Shown here piece by piece: positions 1-10,786 of a stretch of 64,000 nt of DNA. The notes under the pieces were generated by a model. The model was not told where the DNA came from. It did not search any database and saw only the letters and a program-made list of their open reading frames with translations. The position numbers and the translations under genes were made by a program. The first letter of the stretch is position 1. Each line of letters starts with the position of its first letter. Source of the DNA: Symbiodinium natans (taxonomy: Eukaryota; Sar; Dinophyceae; Suessiales; Symbiodiniaceae); the NCBI GenBank assembly GCA_905221605.1, contig CAJNDS010002307.1:130287-194286 (forward strand). The letters run 5' to 3'.

Positions 1-1
1 T

Positions 2-3000
2 GCCAGTACCTTGGATGGCCAACAACAGCAACTCGCCCAAGTTCAGGTAGAGGTTGGACGCTCTGTTGACGGTGTTGGACAGGCCGATGCTGCCCAAAAA
101 ACTGACCAGCTTCTCACAACGGTCACCCAAGAGCTTGTAATCGGTGGACGTGGTCCAAGGATAATTGCTGGAGATTTCAACCAGGATGCAGACCGCCTGG
201 AACAGCTCCGCATTTGGAGGGAGCGCGGCTGGGTAGAGGCTCAGGAGCAGGCGCAACTGCTCTGGGGCCAAATGCCCATGCCAACGTGTAAGGGAGCTAC
301 CATCCGTGATTTTCTCTGGCTTTCTCCGGAAGCGGCCTGTCTACTCCATAGTGTCATGGTCCAACAACACTTTCAGGAACATGACACCCTAATCGCCACT
401 CTTCGCGTGGACATGGGTGTACACGCGGCTTTGAGTTGGCCCTTACCAGCGGAAATTCCCTGGGAATCAGTGAACCATGCGACGTGGCATCATTCAATGC
501 CAACCTTTCCTGAATGCACTGGCAACACCACTGCGTGGTTGAAGTCTTTCGCGCACATTTTCGAGCAGAGCCTCGATGGGCACATTACGGGGGTTCCCGG
601 TGGACATCTTCCGAGGAGATGTCATGGGCGGGCGAAACGAATGCGGCCGCGCATTGAACAACAGCGGTGCATAGCGCCCAAGCCCAGCCGCCCAGGGGAG
701 GTCTCTTTGAGCCATAGTTTGGTTTGTTTGGAGGTCAAGTACTGGTTTCAGCAACTGCGTCGCTTGCAGAGCCTAGTTCATGCACTGCGGGCTGGGGCAA
801 ACAGACCCTCAGCCGTAGAATATCGATTGCAGCTGTGGCGTGCCATTCTTGAGGGTCGAGGGTTCCTGCGCGGCTTCCAGGCCTGGTGGGGCACTCGTCC
901 TGTTCGCCACCAAGGCCTCCCAGCACATCTGCCTCACTCCCTTCCAGGGCTCGACCTAGCGGAGCAATTGTATGCTGACTTCCACGCCAATTTCAAGCGT
1001 TTTGAATCCTGGCACATTCGTCAACGTACTAAGTTGCTGCAGGCAAAATATGAGCAGGCTCGCGAACTGTTGTACAGAGATCTCCGCGATGATCGGCCAT
1101 CGCAGGTTGATCACTTAGTCCTGCAGAAGAGTTTTCAGGTCGTGGCCTGTGACTCGGACACAAGGCAAGTTCACTTGGATAAAGCAGCTGACATGAGGGG
1201 TCATTCGACGTGGTCCTTTGAAGGAGTCAACATTGAGGTATGTGTTCAGACTCCGCAGCTTTGCCTCTTGCCCCCTGACGTTCCCCTGTGTCCAGATCTT
1301 GCATCACTTGAACAAACCATCGTACTTCATGACGTGTCTGACATTCTTTCCGAGTTTCAGTCCGCGTGGACGCCGCGATGGAACAAGTCTAGCCCAGATG
1401 TACAGCCGGACTGGAACAGGCTTGTAAGTTTTGCTCGGGCGTTTTTGCCAAGCGCCCCTTTTCACGCTCAGCCCATCAGCCTCAAAGACTGGCGATCCAC
1501 TATCGCACGTCTCAAACCCCGCGCTGCTCGGGGCCCAGACGGCGTTGCCAAGGCGGATCTGGTAGCTATGCCAGACGAAGCTGTTTTGTGCCTACTTTCC
1601 GTGCTCAATGCCATCGAAGAAGGGAACCTCAACTGGCCGAATCAGTGGCTTCAAGGCTTCGTCATCAGCCTGGCCAAGCCAAACGAGAGGCGAGACGCTG
1701 ATGGGTACCGACCCATTTGCCTCTTTGCCATCGTCTACAGGGCGTGGTCTTCTCTGCGAGCCAGGCAATTGCTTCAACATTTCAAGACAGTGATGCCGGA
1801 ATCTGCGCTCGGATTCATCCCTGGCAGAGAGGCTTCCGAAATGTGGTATAGACTGGAGATCATGATTGAACTGGCTTGCCAGGGTGACCAACCATTGTGC
1901 GGCTACGGTACGGACATAGTCAAATGTTTCAATGGGCTTCCTAGAACTCCCCTGCTTGAAGTTGCAGCTTTGCTTGGGGTCCCGGACCGTATTTTGGTTC
2001 CTTGGCGGGCTTTTCTTTCAGGTGTTCGCCGTAGGTTCCTCATCCGAGGTCACGTAGGGCAAGCACTGGCCTCAACAAGCGGCTTTGCAGAAGGCTGCCC
2101 GTTGTCACCGTTTGCAATGTGCGTTGCCAACCTAGTATACCATTTGTATCTCCATCACTATGAGCCGCGTGCCTCTGCGGTCAGTTATGCCGACAACTGG
2201 TCACACACAGCATCCAACATAGGACAACTGGCTAGCGGCATCGTGATGACTCAGTGCGTGGCGGACATGCTGGATGTCCAGCTAGATCCGGCCAAGACTT
2301 TTGTGTGGGGTTCACATGCATGTGTCAGAAACTCGCTCAAGGCGTTGGGCATCCCAGTTTTGAGACAGTCTCGAGAACTTGGGGGCATTTTATCCTTTGG
2401 AAGTGCTACCAGGAATGCGGCGCTAGTAGACCGTTGCAAGGCACTAGCTCCGTTATTCAAGAAGTTGGCCCTTTCACGCAGTCCACTTGCTTTCAAGTTG
2501 CAAATCTTGCCTTCTAAGTTGTGGGCACGTGCCCTCCATGGTGTCTCGGGGTGCCCACTAGCACTTGCTCACATTACCAACCTCCGCACACAAGCTGCGC
2601 GCGCGCTGCACGTCACGTCAGCTGGGGCTAGTCCATGTCTTCGTCTTAGTCTTTCCGCCCCAATGGAGGCTGATCCAGGATTCTACCAGTTGTGGGCTTG
2701 TGTCAGGGATGCACGACGCATTCTGCGGCGACAGCCTGATTTGGTCGGGAGTTGGAAACAGTTCATGCGCAGCTTTGATGGGGCGTTGTACCATGGACCA
2801 TTCTCTAAGTTGTTGCAGGTCCTTTCGCAGATAGAATGGCATGTTGCAGTTCCACCGCTGGTTGTAGACCATGAGGGTTTGACACACAATCTTCTGTTCA
2901 TGCCGAAATCGCTGTTGCGCCAACGCTTGGAGAGGGCTTGGTTAAGGCACATAGGACATGCGCACACTCACAGGGCAACCATGTGCGACCTGCACGGGGT

Positions 3001-4540
3001 CGATCAGGCCCTTGCTCAACTGGATGTGCAGCGCATGCACGCATTGGACCTATCCCGTCTGCGTGCTCTCCAGTCGGGATCCTTGTTGTTTGGAGCAGAG
3101 CATGCCAGGCATGATACCACGCTGACAGGGTTATGCTTACATTGCGGTTGCTCTGATACCCGTTTCCATCGGGTGTGTGAGTGCCCAGCATATGCAGCAG
3201 CTCGTGAGGGGCAAGAGTGGGCCATCAGCTTTTGGCATACTTTGCCGACTTGTCTGACCCATCATTTGCTACCGCCAAGTAATGCAGACACAAGTGCCCT
3301 GCACGCATTGTTGCATGCCATTGCGGATCAAACACCGGACACACACGCCATGCCTTTACATGTAGGCAGACAACATATATTTACGGACGGTTCGTGCTTC
3401 CAGAGCGGTCACCCTGACTTCGCCTTAGCAGCATGGGGCGCTGTGCTGGCTGACACAGACACAGTCATTGGATGTGGTCAAGTTCCGGGCATTCAGCAGA
3501 CTGCCCCTCGGGGGGAGTTATATGCTGTGATCTGCGCCCTGAGCTGGGCACTGCGACATGGCGTTGCAATCTGCATTTGGTGTGATGCTCTACATGTGGT
3601 GCAGGGCATTGACAAGTTACTGCATGGCAGCCCTCTTCCGGACGATCCAGAGAACGATGATTTGTGGCGACGAGTGTCGGACATGGTCAATAGCTTCGAA
3701 CACGATGCTATTTATGTCCAACATGTTCCTTCACATTTGGATCTTAGTCGGACCACGTCTGCCTTCGAAGACTGGGTAGCTATTTGGAATGCGCGCGCTG
3801 ACCGGGTAGCTGTTCAGGCTAATCAGAATCGGTCAGTCCATTTCCTGGAAGTATACCACGCTGCGCTGCGCCGGCATGAGTTCTTCGCAAAAGCCATTCG
3901 GGCTTTCCGGCATATCTATTTTGCCATAGCAGAAATAACGGGCGGACGGCCACCTTGCCAACGAGTAGCGGATGATGGTGACGAGACAATTGAATTGGCC
4001 GGGCAGGCCCCACAGTACTTTCTGAGATGTGCATCTATTCAAGATCGCCTACCCGTCAACTGGCATACTCAAGCAGCGGCAGCTACTGGATTCGTTCCAG
4101 CGACATTCGTGACGGCATTGATGAATGAGCTCATTCGTTTGGACGAAGCTGAGGTCATGGCTTGTAAAGTTTCCTGGCTTGAGCTTCTGTTTTTGATGGT
4201 AGGGAATCCCAGGGTTGAGTTTCCTGTACAGTGTCCTAGCACGGGCGCCTGGGTTCCTGCTTCAACAGTTCTTTTCAGTGCACCTTTGAAGGCCGCTTGT
4301 CAGCTCCGGCTACTTCGGAAGGTTTTAGGACATGTAGTGCGAGTTTTGAGCCTGCAGGACTTGTGTTGCCAGGGTATTTCGTTGGCGGATCTTCGGGTCT
4401 CTGCGCCTCAAGATGGTATGTTGGTGGGGATCAGTGCCATTGATTTGATGGAGGCACGCTCAAGGCTCGCAGTTTTTACCAAGACACGGCCGATCCGGTC
4501 GGTGTCAGATTTGGCGAGGCCAATACGGCCAGGCCCCTGA
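2..4540 (+). CDS. non-LTR retrotransposon ORF: endonuclease - reverse transcriptase - RNase H (5' partial)
   Basis: The frame is open to the left window edge, so the protein starts upstream; the first in-window ATG is not in this frame. Numbering from the codon at 11: an endonuclease/exonuclease/phosphatase tail has GDFN (54-57), RDFLWLSPE (99-107) and a C-terminal EHDTL in place of the usual SDH. Reverse transcriptase follows: RGPDG (about 507), YRPI (about 566), motif A with D635 in DIVKCFN, motif C as SYADNW (725-730). A CxxC...HxxxC knuckle near 1042-1056 resembles zf-RVT. RNase H keeps D1126 (TDGS), E1169 (GELYAV), D1192 (WCDAL) and D1264 (NARAD). About 245 residues of unrecognised C-terminus end at TGA. 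This is the layout of I/R1-like LINE ORF2 proteins that nick DNA and copy their RNA at the target. The second motif C aspartate is asparagine. The frame is intact, so the element may be recent. No poly-A tail or target duplication is visible downstream. Confidence 0.93.
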   Translation, partial: ASTLDGQQQQLAQVQVEVGRSVDGVGQADAAQKTDQLLTTVTQELVIGGRGPRIIAGDFNQDADRLEQLRIWRERGWVEAQEQAQLLWGQMPMPTCKGATIRDFLWLSPEAACLLHSVMVQQHFQEHDTLIATLRVDMGVHAALSWPLPAEIPWESVNHATWHHSMPTFPECTGNTTAWLKSFAHIFEQSLDGHITGVPGGHLPRRCHGRAKRMRPRIEQQRCIAPKPSRPGEVSLSHSLVCLEVKYWFQQLRRLQSLVHALRAGANRPSAVEYRLQLWRAILEGRGFLRGFQAWWGTRPVRHQGLPAHLPHSLPGLDLAEQLYADFHANFKRFESWHIRQRTKLLQAKYEQARELLYRDLRDDRPSQVDHLVLQKSFQVVACDSDTRQVHLDKAADMRGHSTWSFEGVNIEVCVQTPQLCLLPPDVPLCPDLASLEQTIVLHDVSDILSEFQSAWTPRWNKSSPDVQPDWNRLVSFARAFLPSAPFHAQPISLKDWRSTIARLKPRAARGPDGVAKADLVAMPDEAVLCLLSVLNAIEEGNLNWPNQWLQGFVISLAKPNERRDADGYRPICLFAIVYRAWSSLRARQLLQHFKTVMPESALGFIPGREASEMWYRLEIMIELACQGDQPLCGYGTDIVKCFNGLPRTPLLEVAALLGVPDRILVPWRAFLSGVRRRFLIRGHVGQALASTSGFAEGCPLSPFAMCVANLVYHLYLHHYEPRASAVSYADNWSHTASNIGQLASGIVMTQCVADMLDVQLDPAKTFVWGSHACVRNSLKALGIPVLRQSRELGGILSFGSATRNAALVDRCKALAPLFKKLALSRSPLAFKLQILPSKLWARALHGVSGCPLALAHITNLRTQAARALHVTSAGASPCLRLSLSAPMEADPGFYQLWACVRDARRILRRQPDLVGSWKQFMRSFDGALYHGPFSKLLQVLSQIEWHVAVPPLVVDHEGLTHNLLFMPKSLLRQRLERAWLRHIGHAHTHRATMCDLHGVDQALAQLDVQRMHALDLSRLRALQSGSLLFGAEHARHDTTLTGLCLHCGCSDTRFHRVCECPAYAAAREGQEWAISFWHTLPTCLTHHLLPPSNADTSALHALLHAIADQTPDTHAMPLHVGRQHIFTDGSCFQSGHPDFALAAWGAVLADTDTVIGCGQVPGIQQTAPRGELYAVICALSWALRHGVAICIWCDALHVVQGIDKLLHGSPLPDDPENDDLWRRVSDMVNSFEHDAIYVQHVPSHLDLSRTTSAFEDWVAIWNARADRVAVQANQNRSVHFLEVYHAALRRHEFFAKAIRAFRHIYFAIAEITGGRPPCQRVADDGDETIELAGQAPQYFLRCASIQDRLPVNWHTQAAAATGFVPATFVTALMNELIRLDEAEVMACKVSWLELLFLMVGNPRVEFPVQCPSTGAWVPASTVLFSAPLKAACQLRLLRKVLGHVVRVLSLQDLCCQGISLADLRVSAPQDGMLVGISAIDLMEARSRLAVFTKTRPIRSVSDLARPIRPGP

Positions 4541-4756
4541 CCAAACCTCAGACCTTGTGCGCGCGGCACTGCTCTGGCTGTGTCCGTGCACCTTCAACGA
4601 GTGAGATATATTGGGGGATAAAAGCTACCTTCTTCCGCAGCCCAAGAACAAGCTAAAGCTTTTTGAAGCTGCCATGTTGGCCAGCTAGGGAAGCTGTCAT
4701 GTTCAAAGCTCCGCTCTTGGCTGCGCTCAGTAGGGTAGCTAAGAATTCTAATTTTA
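4541..4756. other. 3' flank of the retroelement, no gene seen
   Basis: About 215 bases of unique sequence between the retroelement stop codon and the first telomere-type array. It probably holds the element 3' UTR. No A-rich tail and no long open frame were seen. Confidence 0.5.
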
Positions 4757-5889
4757 CCCTAAACCCTAAACCCTAAACCCGAAACCGTGGCTCTGCAAAT
4801 TAAGAAACCCAATAAGCCCAACAAGGCTAAGGGTCTAAGGTTACGGTAAAGGGAGATGGACGGTTTGGAGCTGAGGCTGCACGGTTGTACGCTTTAGGGC
4901 TTCGAGTTGAGGTCTTTAAGGCTTCGGATTCATGCAGCAAGACTCCATAAGGGCTTAGGGTCTTGCAATATTAAAACGCCCATGCAAAAAGAAGCACCAC
5001 CGGCCAGCCCCAGCGCCCGCCCATCTCTTCGCAGGCTACATGGTCACAGGCTACATGGCCTGCACACAAACTTCTGCGCCTGACCTTTTAAGGGGGTTAG
5101 GGTTTAGGGTTTAGAGTTTAGGGTTTAGGGTTGTTCCCCCTTATACTCACAGTCCACAGGGATTATAGTACCCCCTGTTATGATCCCTATTAAGGACTGT
5201 CAGTAAAAGGGCGAACATCCCAAGACATACACCCTACCGAACGAAAACAGGAGACTATCCAATTAGAATGGTTGTGGACAGCGAGCACAATAACTACATG
5301 TGGAGTGCAAGGGGGTATGTTGCGCACTTATTTCGGCGCTCGCATGAACCGAAGACCTTTCCACACCCTAAGCCCTAAACCCTAAACCCTAAACCCTAAT
5401 CTGGGTCTCCGGGCGCATGAGCCCAGGAAAGGACATGGAGAAGTCATGGCCTGGCCATGACAAAAGAATTGCTCTAAGCCCAACCCCCCACAAAGCCCCG
5501 CCCCCCCCCAACAAAACCACAACGTACGCAACCCTAAACCCTAAACCCTGAATCCTAAACCCTAAACCCTAAACGTTGGATCATATACAAAATGTTGCCC
5601 TCACAGGGAAGACTCGCCTGCGCCCCCTTTTTTGTCTGTCTCTACTGATATACATACAAAATAAAAATAGCGGGTATACATATAAATATCAATGTAAACG
5701 AGTCCAGAATACTGTGCTGGATGATCACAAACCCCAAACCCCCAACCCCAAACCCCCAACCCCAAATCCCAAACCCCAAGCCCCAAACCCCAAACCCCAA
5801 ACCCTAAACCCTAAACCCCAAACCCCAAACCCCAAACCCCAAACCCCAACCCTGACCCCTCTAAACCCTATATGCCCTAAGCCCTGCAC
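4757..5889. repeat. mosaic of telomere-type arrays and short islands
   Basis: Arrays: 4757-4780 C, 5096-5130 G, 5365-5399 C, 5529-5574 C, 5727-5866 C with many CCCCAAA variants. Islands at 4841-5090, 5223-5364 and 5401-5528 have short open frames on both strands that I cannot assign. One family C element lies at 5131-5222. Confidence 0.8.
5131..5222. mobile_element. family C inverted-repeat element, copy 1
   Basis: The left end GTTCCCCCTTATACTCACAG and the right end, read in reverse complement (GATGTTCGCCCTTTTACTG), form terminal inverted repeats of about 25 bp. On the minus strand the inner edges look like a good acceptor (TTTTACTGACAG) and a consensus donor (GTGAGTATAA) around a 45-base open stretch. 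The left end abuts a TTTAGGG array directly. Other copies are at 47.0 and 61.8 kb. Confidence 0.7.
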
Positions 5890-5938
5890 CTGCCATGACT
5901 CCCCCCGGTCGCAACTTCGGCCACCAAGCTCGCAGGTC
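5890..5938 (-). CDS. exon of a class I SAM-dependent methyltransferase
   Basis: The minus strand reads DLRAWWPKLRPGGVMAG. This is the post-motif II segment of Methyltransf_24-like enzymes (usual pattern D-L-x-A-W-W-P-K-L-x-P-G-G-x-x-x-G-H-D). Acceptor CTCGAAG and donor GTGCAG bracket it exactly, and it ends in phase 1, as expected if the next exon completes the GHD. Left flank is a C array and right flank a G array. The neighbouring exons of this gene were not found. The exon at 36.0 kb overlaps this part of the fold, so it probably belongs to another gene copy. Confidence 0.72.
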
Positions 5939-6744
5939 CTTCGAGCCGCGCAGGGTTTAGGGGTTTAGGGTTTAGGGTTTAGGGTTTAGGGTTTAGGGTT
6001 TAGGGTTTAGGGTTTAGGGTTTAGGGTTTAGGGTTTAGGGTTTAGGGTTTAGGGTTTAATTAGGGTTTAGGGTTTAGGGTTTAAGGTTTAAGGTTTAGTT
6101 TATATTCTAGACTCTACTCCAAACCTTAAACCCTCAAAGTTCTACACTTGGCAGAGGGCTGAGGGTTTCGGGTTTATCTAGGGTTTGGCATTTGAATTCT
6201 AATGCCAATAACGCGAGCAGGAAGGCCACATGGGCAGTCATTGCGGCTACTTTGCCCCCAATAGCCCTAAACCCCTTTTGGGTTTTGAATTTCGGGTTTA
6301 GGGTTTTAGCTACTTCGGGGGGTTCAAACCCTAAACCCTAAATCCTAAACCCTAAACCCCGAAGCCCAGAACGCCACCAAAAAAGAAATGGAACCGCAAC
6401 GTAGGGGAACCGCAAGGTAGGCCCTTGGCCTGGGATCCTTGAAGGGTTTAGGGTTTAGGGTTTAGGGTTTAGGGTTTAGAGATGGCCTTTTTCGTCTAGC
6501 AAAGAGATTGTGGCAGTTTGCTCCTGGATATCTGCGCCACTGCAAGCATTGTGCCTCAACCCTGCGCTAAACCCGGCCCTCGGAGGGAATCTATCCCTTA
6601 GAAACAGTGCCTGCAAGGTTTAGGGTTTCGGGTTTAGGGTTTAGGGCTTAAGGGCATAGATGTGAGGCATCCCGAGGCAGAAGATTTGGAATGATCTGCG
6701 ACGATGAGGACAAAAGGGGTCAGGGCTTGGTCTTAGGGTTTGGG

Positions 6745-6838
6745 GTTTAGGGTTAGGGTTTAGGGTTAGGGTTTAGGGTTAGGGTTTAGGGTTTAGGGTT
6801 AGGGTTTAGGGTTAGGGTTTAGGGTTAGGGTTTAGGGT
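6745..6838 (+). repeat. alternating TTTAGGG and TTAGGG array
   Basis: Heptamers TTTAGGG and hexamers TTAGGG alternate fairly regularly here, unlike the pure heptamer arrays around it. It passes on its right into TTTCAGGG units. Confidence 0.85.
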
Positions 6839-7084
6839 TTCAGGGTTTCAGGGTTTCAGGGTTTCAGAGCTTCAGGGTTCAGGGGTGTCAGGGTTGAAGG
6901 CCAGAATCAACACGGTATTGCTGTGGATTGGCGGCCTTCTCCCGCACTAGTACAGTGGCGAGCCCCCCTGCCCTACCAATTAGGGTTTAGGGTTTCGGGT
7001 TTAGGGTTTAGGGTTTAGGGTTTAGACTTGCTTTTGCCGATACCCTTAGTCCCAGAGGATCCATTTGTATAGTACAATTACGGG

Positions 7085-7160
7085 GGGTACGATTATGGGA
7101 TGAGGTACCCCAAAGACCATACTTAAGAGGCTTTTGGGGTACCTAATCGTAGATGTACCC
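7085..7160. mobile_element. family E palindromic element
   Basis: The left arm starts GGGTACGATTATGGG and runs to GGTACCCCAAAG. The right arm, reverse complemented, starts GGGTACATCTACGATTAGG and runs to the same GGTACCCCAAA. The arms are about 30 bp with mismatches and a spacer of about 16 bp. It sits in a unique island between a G and a C array. Only one clear copy was seen; 22.86 kb has a possible half. Confidence 0.55.
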
Positions 7161-9408
7161 TCTTGGTGTGATAGCCTTAAGAATAGTACTTCTCACCCCA
7201 TTTCGGACCTTTAATCTCTGCTTCTCAGTAGGGGGGGGAGGGGGGCCTCACTGTAGGAACTAAGAGGCTCGTTCATCTGCGGAGCTCCCACGTGCTTTGG
7301 CGAAGGTTTTTTGCCTTGAGGCAAAAACTGTCACACAATCCTAAACCTTAAGCCCTAAACCCTAAACACTAAACCCTAAACACTAAACCCTAAACTCTAA
7401 ACCTTAGCCGTAGTTTGCGGAACTCCGAGGACAACTGCCACCGGTGGAAGAGCCGCCTGGGAGGTGAGGAGCCCCCTCACGTCCCCGAACTCAGGCACTG
7501 CTTCAACTGTCAGCACCTCCGAAAGATCTCTGCGATGGTGCCCGGTAGCCTCAAACTAACCTTTGCCTCGCTTTGCATGGTTCAAGGCCAGGGAACCCTA
7601 AACCCTAAACCCTAAACCCTAAACCCTAAACCCCAAACCCTAAGCCCTAAGCCCTAAGTCCTAAGCCCTAAACCCCGACCTTCAAAAAGCGGGAGAAGAG
7701 TCTTCCCGGGCATGCGTGGAAGGAAGCGTACTGCATGGCGGGGCCCATGGAACTAACTCCCTCAGCTTGCAGGAGCCAACCTGGGTATCTACCCTACACC
7801 CTACACCCCAAACCCTAAACCATAAGCCCTAAACCCAAAATCCAAAACCCTAAACTTTAAACCCTAAACCCTAAATCCTAAACTTTAAACCCTAAACTTT
7901 AAACCCTAAACCCTAAACCCTAAACCCTAAACCCTTATAAACCCCAAACCCTAAATCTAAACCCCAAACCCTAAACCCGATGACCTCAATGATTGGGGCC
8001 CGCCGTGAAGGCTCAGGAGGCAAAGTAATTCGGTTTTAGGTTTAGGGTTTAGGGCTAAAGGCAGGCTCCATAGACCTTGGGGTTGGAGGTTTAAGGCGCT
8101 CTTCTTCATTAGAACCCTAAACCCTAAACCCTAAACCCTAAACCCTAAACCCTAAACCCTAAACCGAAGATCAGAGCCTGCAAGCTGCCGGCAGGCAGAA
8201 TACTGAATCATCCTCGGGACCTTCTCATCCCGAGGTCCGCGGGGCCCTATAAACTTGCTTAAAGGGTATATTACATTGGGTTTAGGGTTTAGGGTTTAGG
8301 GTTTAGGGTTGAGGGTTGAGGGTTGAGGGTTTGGGGTTTGGGGTTTAGGGTTTAAGGTTTAGGGTTTAGGGTTTAGGGTTTAGGGCAACGAAGAACCCGA
8401 GGTCCGTATTTTATCAGGGTATTGGCTGCCAAGCCTGTCCAGCTTCAACGTCCGGCTCCATGTGGGCGGGTCTGGGAGCTGAGGGTGTTAGGGTGTTAGG
8501 GTGTTAGGGTGTTAGGGTGTTAGGGTGTTAGGGTGTTGGGGTGTTAGGGTGCTAGGGTGTTAGGGTTTAGGGTTTCGGGTTTAGGGTTGAGGGGTTTCAG
8601 GGTTTAGGCCTTAGGGCTTTTGTTTAGGGCTTAGGGTTTAGGCTAGGTTCCCCAAGAAACAAGCTTTGACTACTCCCTGCATTTAGCTTGTTCAGCAACA
8701 CCCACATACTTCCTGATCTTCTTACAGTATGCCGGAACCCGAGAGAGGCAACTTAAGGCGTGCATACTGCTTAGCAGCCTAGAAACCGACTGCTGGCAAG
8801 ACAGGAGGCATTTCGCAACTAGGACGGTCGTGCCGACTGGGATGTGTGGCCATCTTGGGCTACGGTGTCGCACAAGACTGCGAGCAACCCCGAACCCCCT
8901 GAGTCCCTACAACTCCACTGCAGCCCTTGCCTTGAAAGTATGTAGAGTTTTGGGGTTTGGGGTTTAGGGTTTATAGGGTTATAGGGTTATAGGGTTATGG
9001 GTTTAGGGTTTAGGGTTTAGGGTTTAGGTTTTAGGGTTTAGGGTTTAGGGTTTAGGGTTTAGGGCTTCATCTTGCCCACCTGTGTGCTTAAGCTCCGCAC
9101 ATCCCGGCTAGATCACTCGGCTCCTCTGCCAAGTGTACGCATGGGAGTTTTCAACCCTAAACCCTAAACCCTAAACCCTAAACCCTAAACCCTAAACCCT
9201 AAACCTAAACCCTAAACCCTTTCGTAAACTCCCACATGCCATTGATTCGGTGGCTTGATGCGCAGTTTGGCACTTCAAACACCACGCGGTGGAAGCCTGT
9301 GCCTTGAACACCGAAGCCCTCGACAGCCCAAAGGGGTGTAGGGTTTAGGGTTTAGGGTTTAGGGTTTAGGGTCCAGGGCTTGCGCTTTTGTGTTTATGTC
9401 TCTCTCAC

Positions 9409-9506
9409 CCCCGGCGCTGTTGTCCTATCGGGGTGCTTACTGGGCTTCAATGTACAAGTAGCTGCTAGAAACCGTAGACCTTCAGCCAGAAATGCAAAAG
9501 CGAACC
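9409..9506 (-). CDS. candidate exon with a membrane segment
   Basis: Acceptor GATGGTAG and donor GTGAGA enclose 98 bases open in one frame, starting FAFAFLAEGLRFLAATCTLK. The first half looks like a membrane helix ending in EGL, reminiscent of Ctr-type copper transporters, but this is weak. G arrays flank both sides. Not linked to any other exon by phase. Confidence 0.4.
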
Positions 9507-9848
9507 CTACCATCAGGATACCACGTTTAGGGTTTAGGGTTTAGGGTTTAGGGTTTAGGGTTTAGGGTTTAGGGTTTAGGGTTTAGGGTTTAGGGTTTAG
9601 GGTTAGACCAGACCCAAGAGTACCCGGTAGGGTTTGGGGTGCTAGAGTGGGGAGCCACCTACATACAACCCTAAACCCTAAAGCCTTCTTGGGAAAACCC
9701 CAAGCCCTAGTTCAAGCCTAAACCCTAAGGTTTAGGGTTTAGGGTTTAGGGTTTAGGGTTTAGGGTTTAGGGTTTAGGGTTTAGGGTTTAGGGTTTAGGG
9801 TTTAGGGTTTAGGGTAAGCCCTAAACTCTAAAGGAAGTCGCACCACAG

Positions 9849-9961
9849 ACCCTGAACCTCGAACGATTGAAATTTGGGCGGCCGTTGAGTTTTTCCCGAA
9901 GTCACGATTCCTCGGGGAATCGGCCATACCCTACCTGGACAAATTCGGTGCCATCCTTTTT
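9849..9961 (+). CDS. candidate plus-strand exon
   Basis: A CACCACAG acceptor opens a 113-base frame containing EFFPKSRFLGESAIPYLDKF followed by GAILF, up to a GTCTAC donor. The composition is protein-like, with a faint likeness to the start of GLTP domains (LDKxG). One of few strong plus-strand islands. No partner exon identified. Confidence 0.4.
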
Positions 9962-10129
9962 GTCTACAACAACACGCTAAACCCTAGCCCCTAAACGCCA
10001 AACCTGGCTTTGCTAAGCCCGTAGCTCTAGGAGGGCTCCGAAAACCCTCTGAAAAGAAATCCCTAAAGATGGATCTTGAACCCCGAGCAACCAAGGAATA
10101 AACAGGGTTTAGGGTTTAGGGTTTAGGGT

Positions 10130-10218
10130 TGGGGTGCCCATTTTGCTTTAAAGGGGTCGATAAGGGAACCGAACGCCCCCAAAAGGGGAATGCGGGTACT
10201 ACTGCCAGGCCATCCTAG
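10130..10218. mobile_element. family A element, left end lost into a telomere-type array
   Basis: The body (AAAGGGGTCGATAAGGGAACC, then AAAAGGGGAATGCGGGTACT, then CATCCTAG) matches the family A interior and right end. The usual left terminal repeat is missing, and TTTAGGG repeats join directly at 10130. Confidence 0.6.
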
Positions 10219-10726
10219 AAAATACAACAAATCTCCACAAGACCCTACCATGTGCAGGAGGCTAATTTGGGGGGGGGGGGGGAGGGGTTTGGGGAGGGGG
10301 GGGGGTAGGGGTTTGGGGGAGGGGGGGGGTTAGGGGTTTGGGGGGGGGGGGGGGGGATGTAAGGGGTTAAGGGGTTAGGGGTTTAGGGGGTTTAGGGCAT
10401 ATCCCATGGGCCTAGCAAGGAAGAGGATCGGTCAAGGGTTTTAGGGTTTAGGGCTTAGGGTCTAGGGTTTAGGGTTTAGGGCTTAGGGTTTAGGGTTTAG
10501 GGTTCAGGGTTTAGGGCTTAGGGTCAAGGATCACAGGTGGGGCTCCAAGCGAGCCATGCATCGAATTCGGCGAGCAATCAGGTCGGGCGAAACCAAAGCC
10601 ACAGGTTGACCAGTAAGAACCTGAGGGGGTTATAGGGCTTTTGGGTATAGATGTTATCACCCTAAACCCTAAACCCTGAACCCTGAACCCTAAACCCTAA
10701 ACCCTGAACCCTAAACCCTAAACCCT

Positions 10727-10786
10727 AAACACCAACCCTTAAACCCTGTTAAACCCTAAACCCTGTTGGTTTAAGGGTTGGTGTTT
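10727..10786. repeat. perfect 19-bp inverted repeat; third arm at 11116-11134
   Basis: AAACACCAACCCTTAAACC (10727-10745) is exactly reverse-complementary to 10768-10786. The 22-bp spacer contains CCCTAAA. The same 19-mer recurs at 11116-11134, again next to telomere-type repeats. Confidence 0.85.

Larger units (their letters stand above)
5939..9408. repeat. telomere-type arrays with small unique islands
   Basis: Arrays: 5953-6104 G, 6331-6360 C, 6445-6479 G, 6615-6645 G, 6734-6890 G mixed, 6981-7025 G, 7340-7403 C, 7593-7670 C, 7796-7977 C, 8036-8056 G, 8112-8165 C, 8278-8384 G, 8486-8660 G (octamer TGTTAGGG at 8486-8568), 8945-9064 G, 9153-9218 C, 9336-9372 G. Exon-like islands without family match include 7407-7590, 7680-7795, 8661-8940 (both strands partly open) and 9219-9335 (minus strand, RVVFEVPNCASSHRINGMWE). 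Confidence 0.75.
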
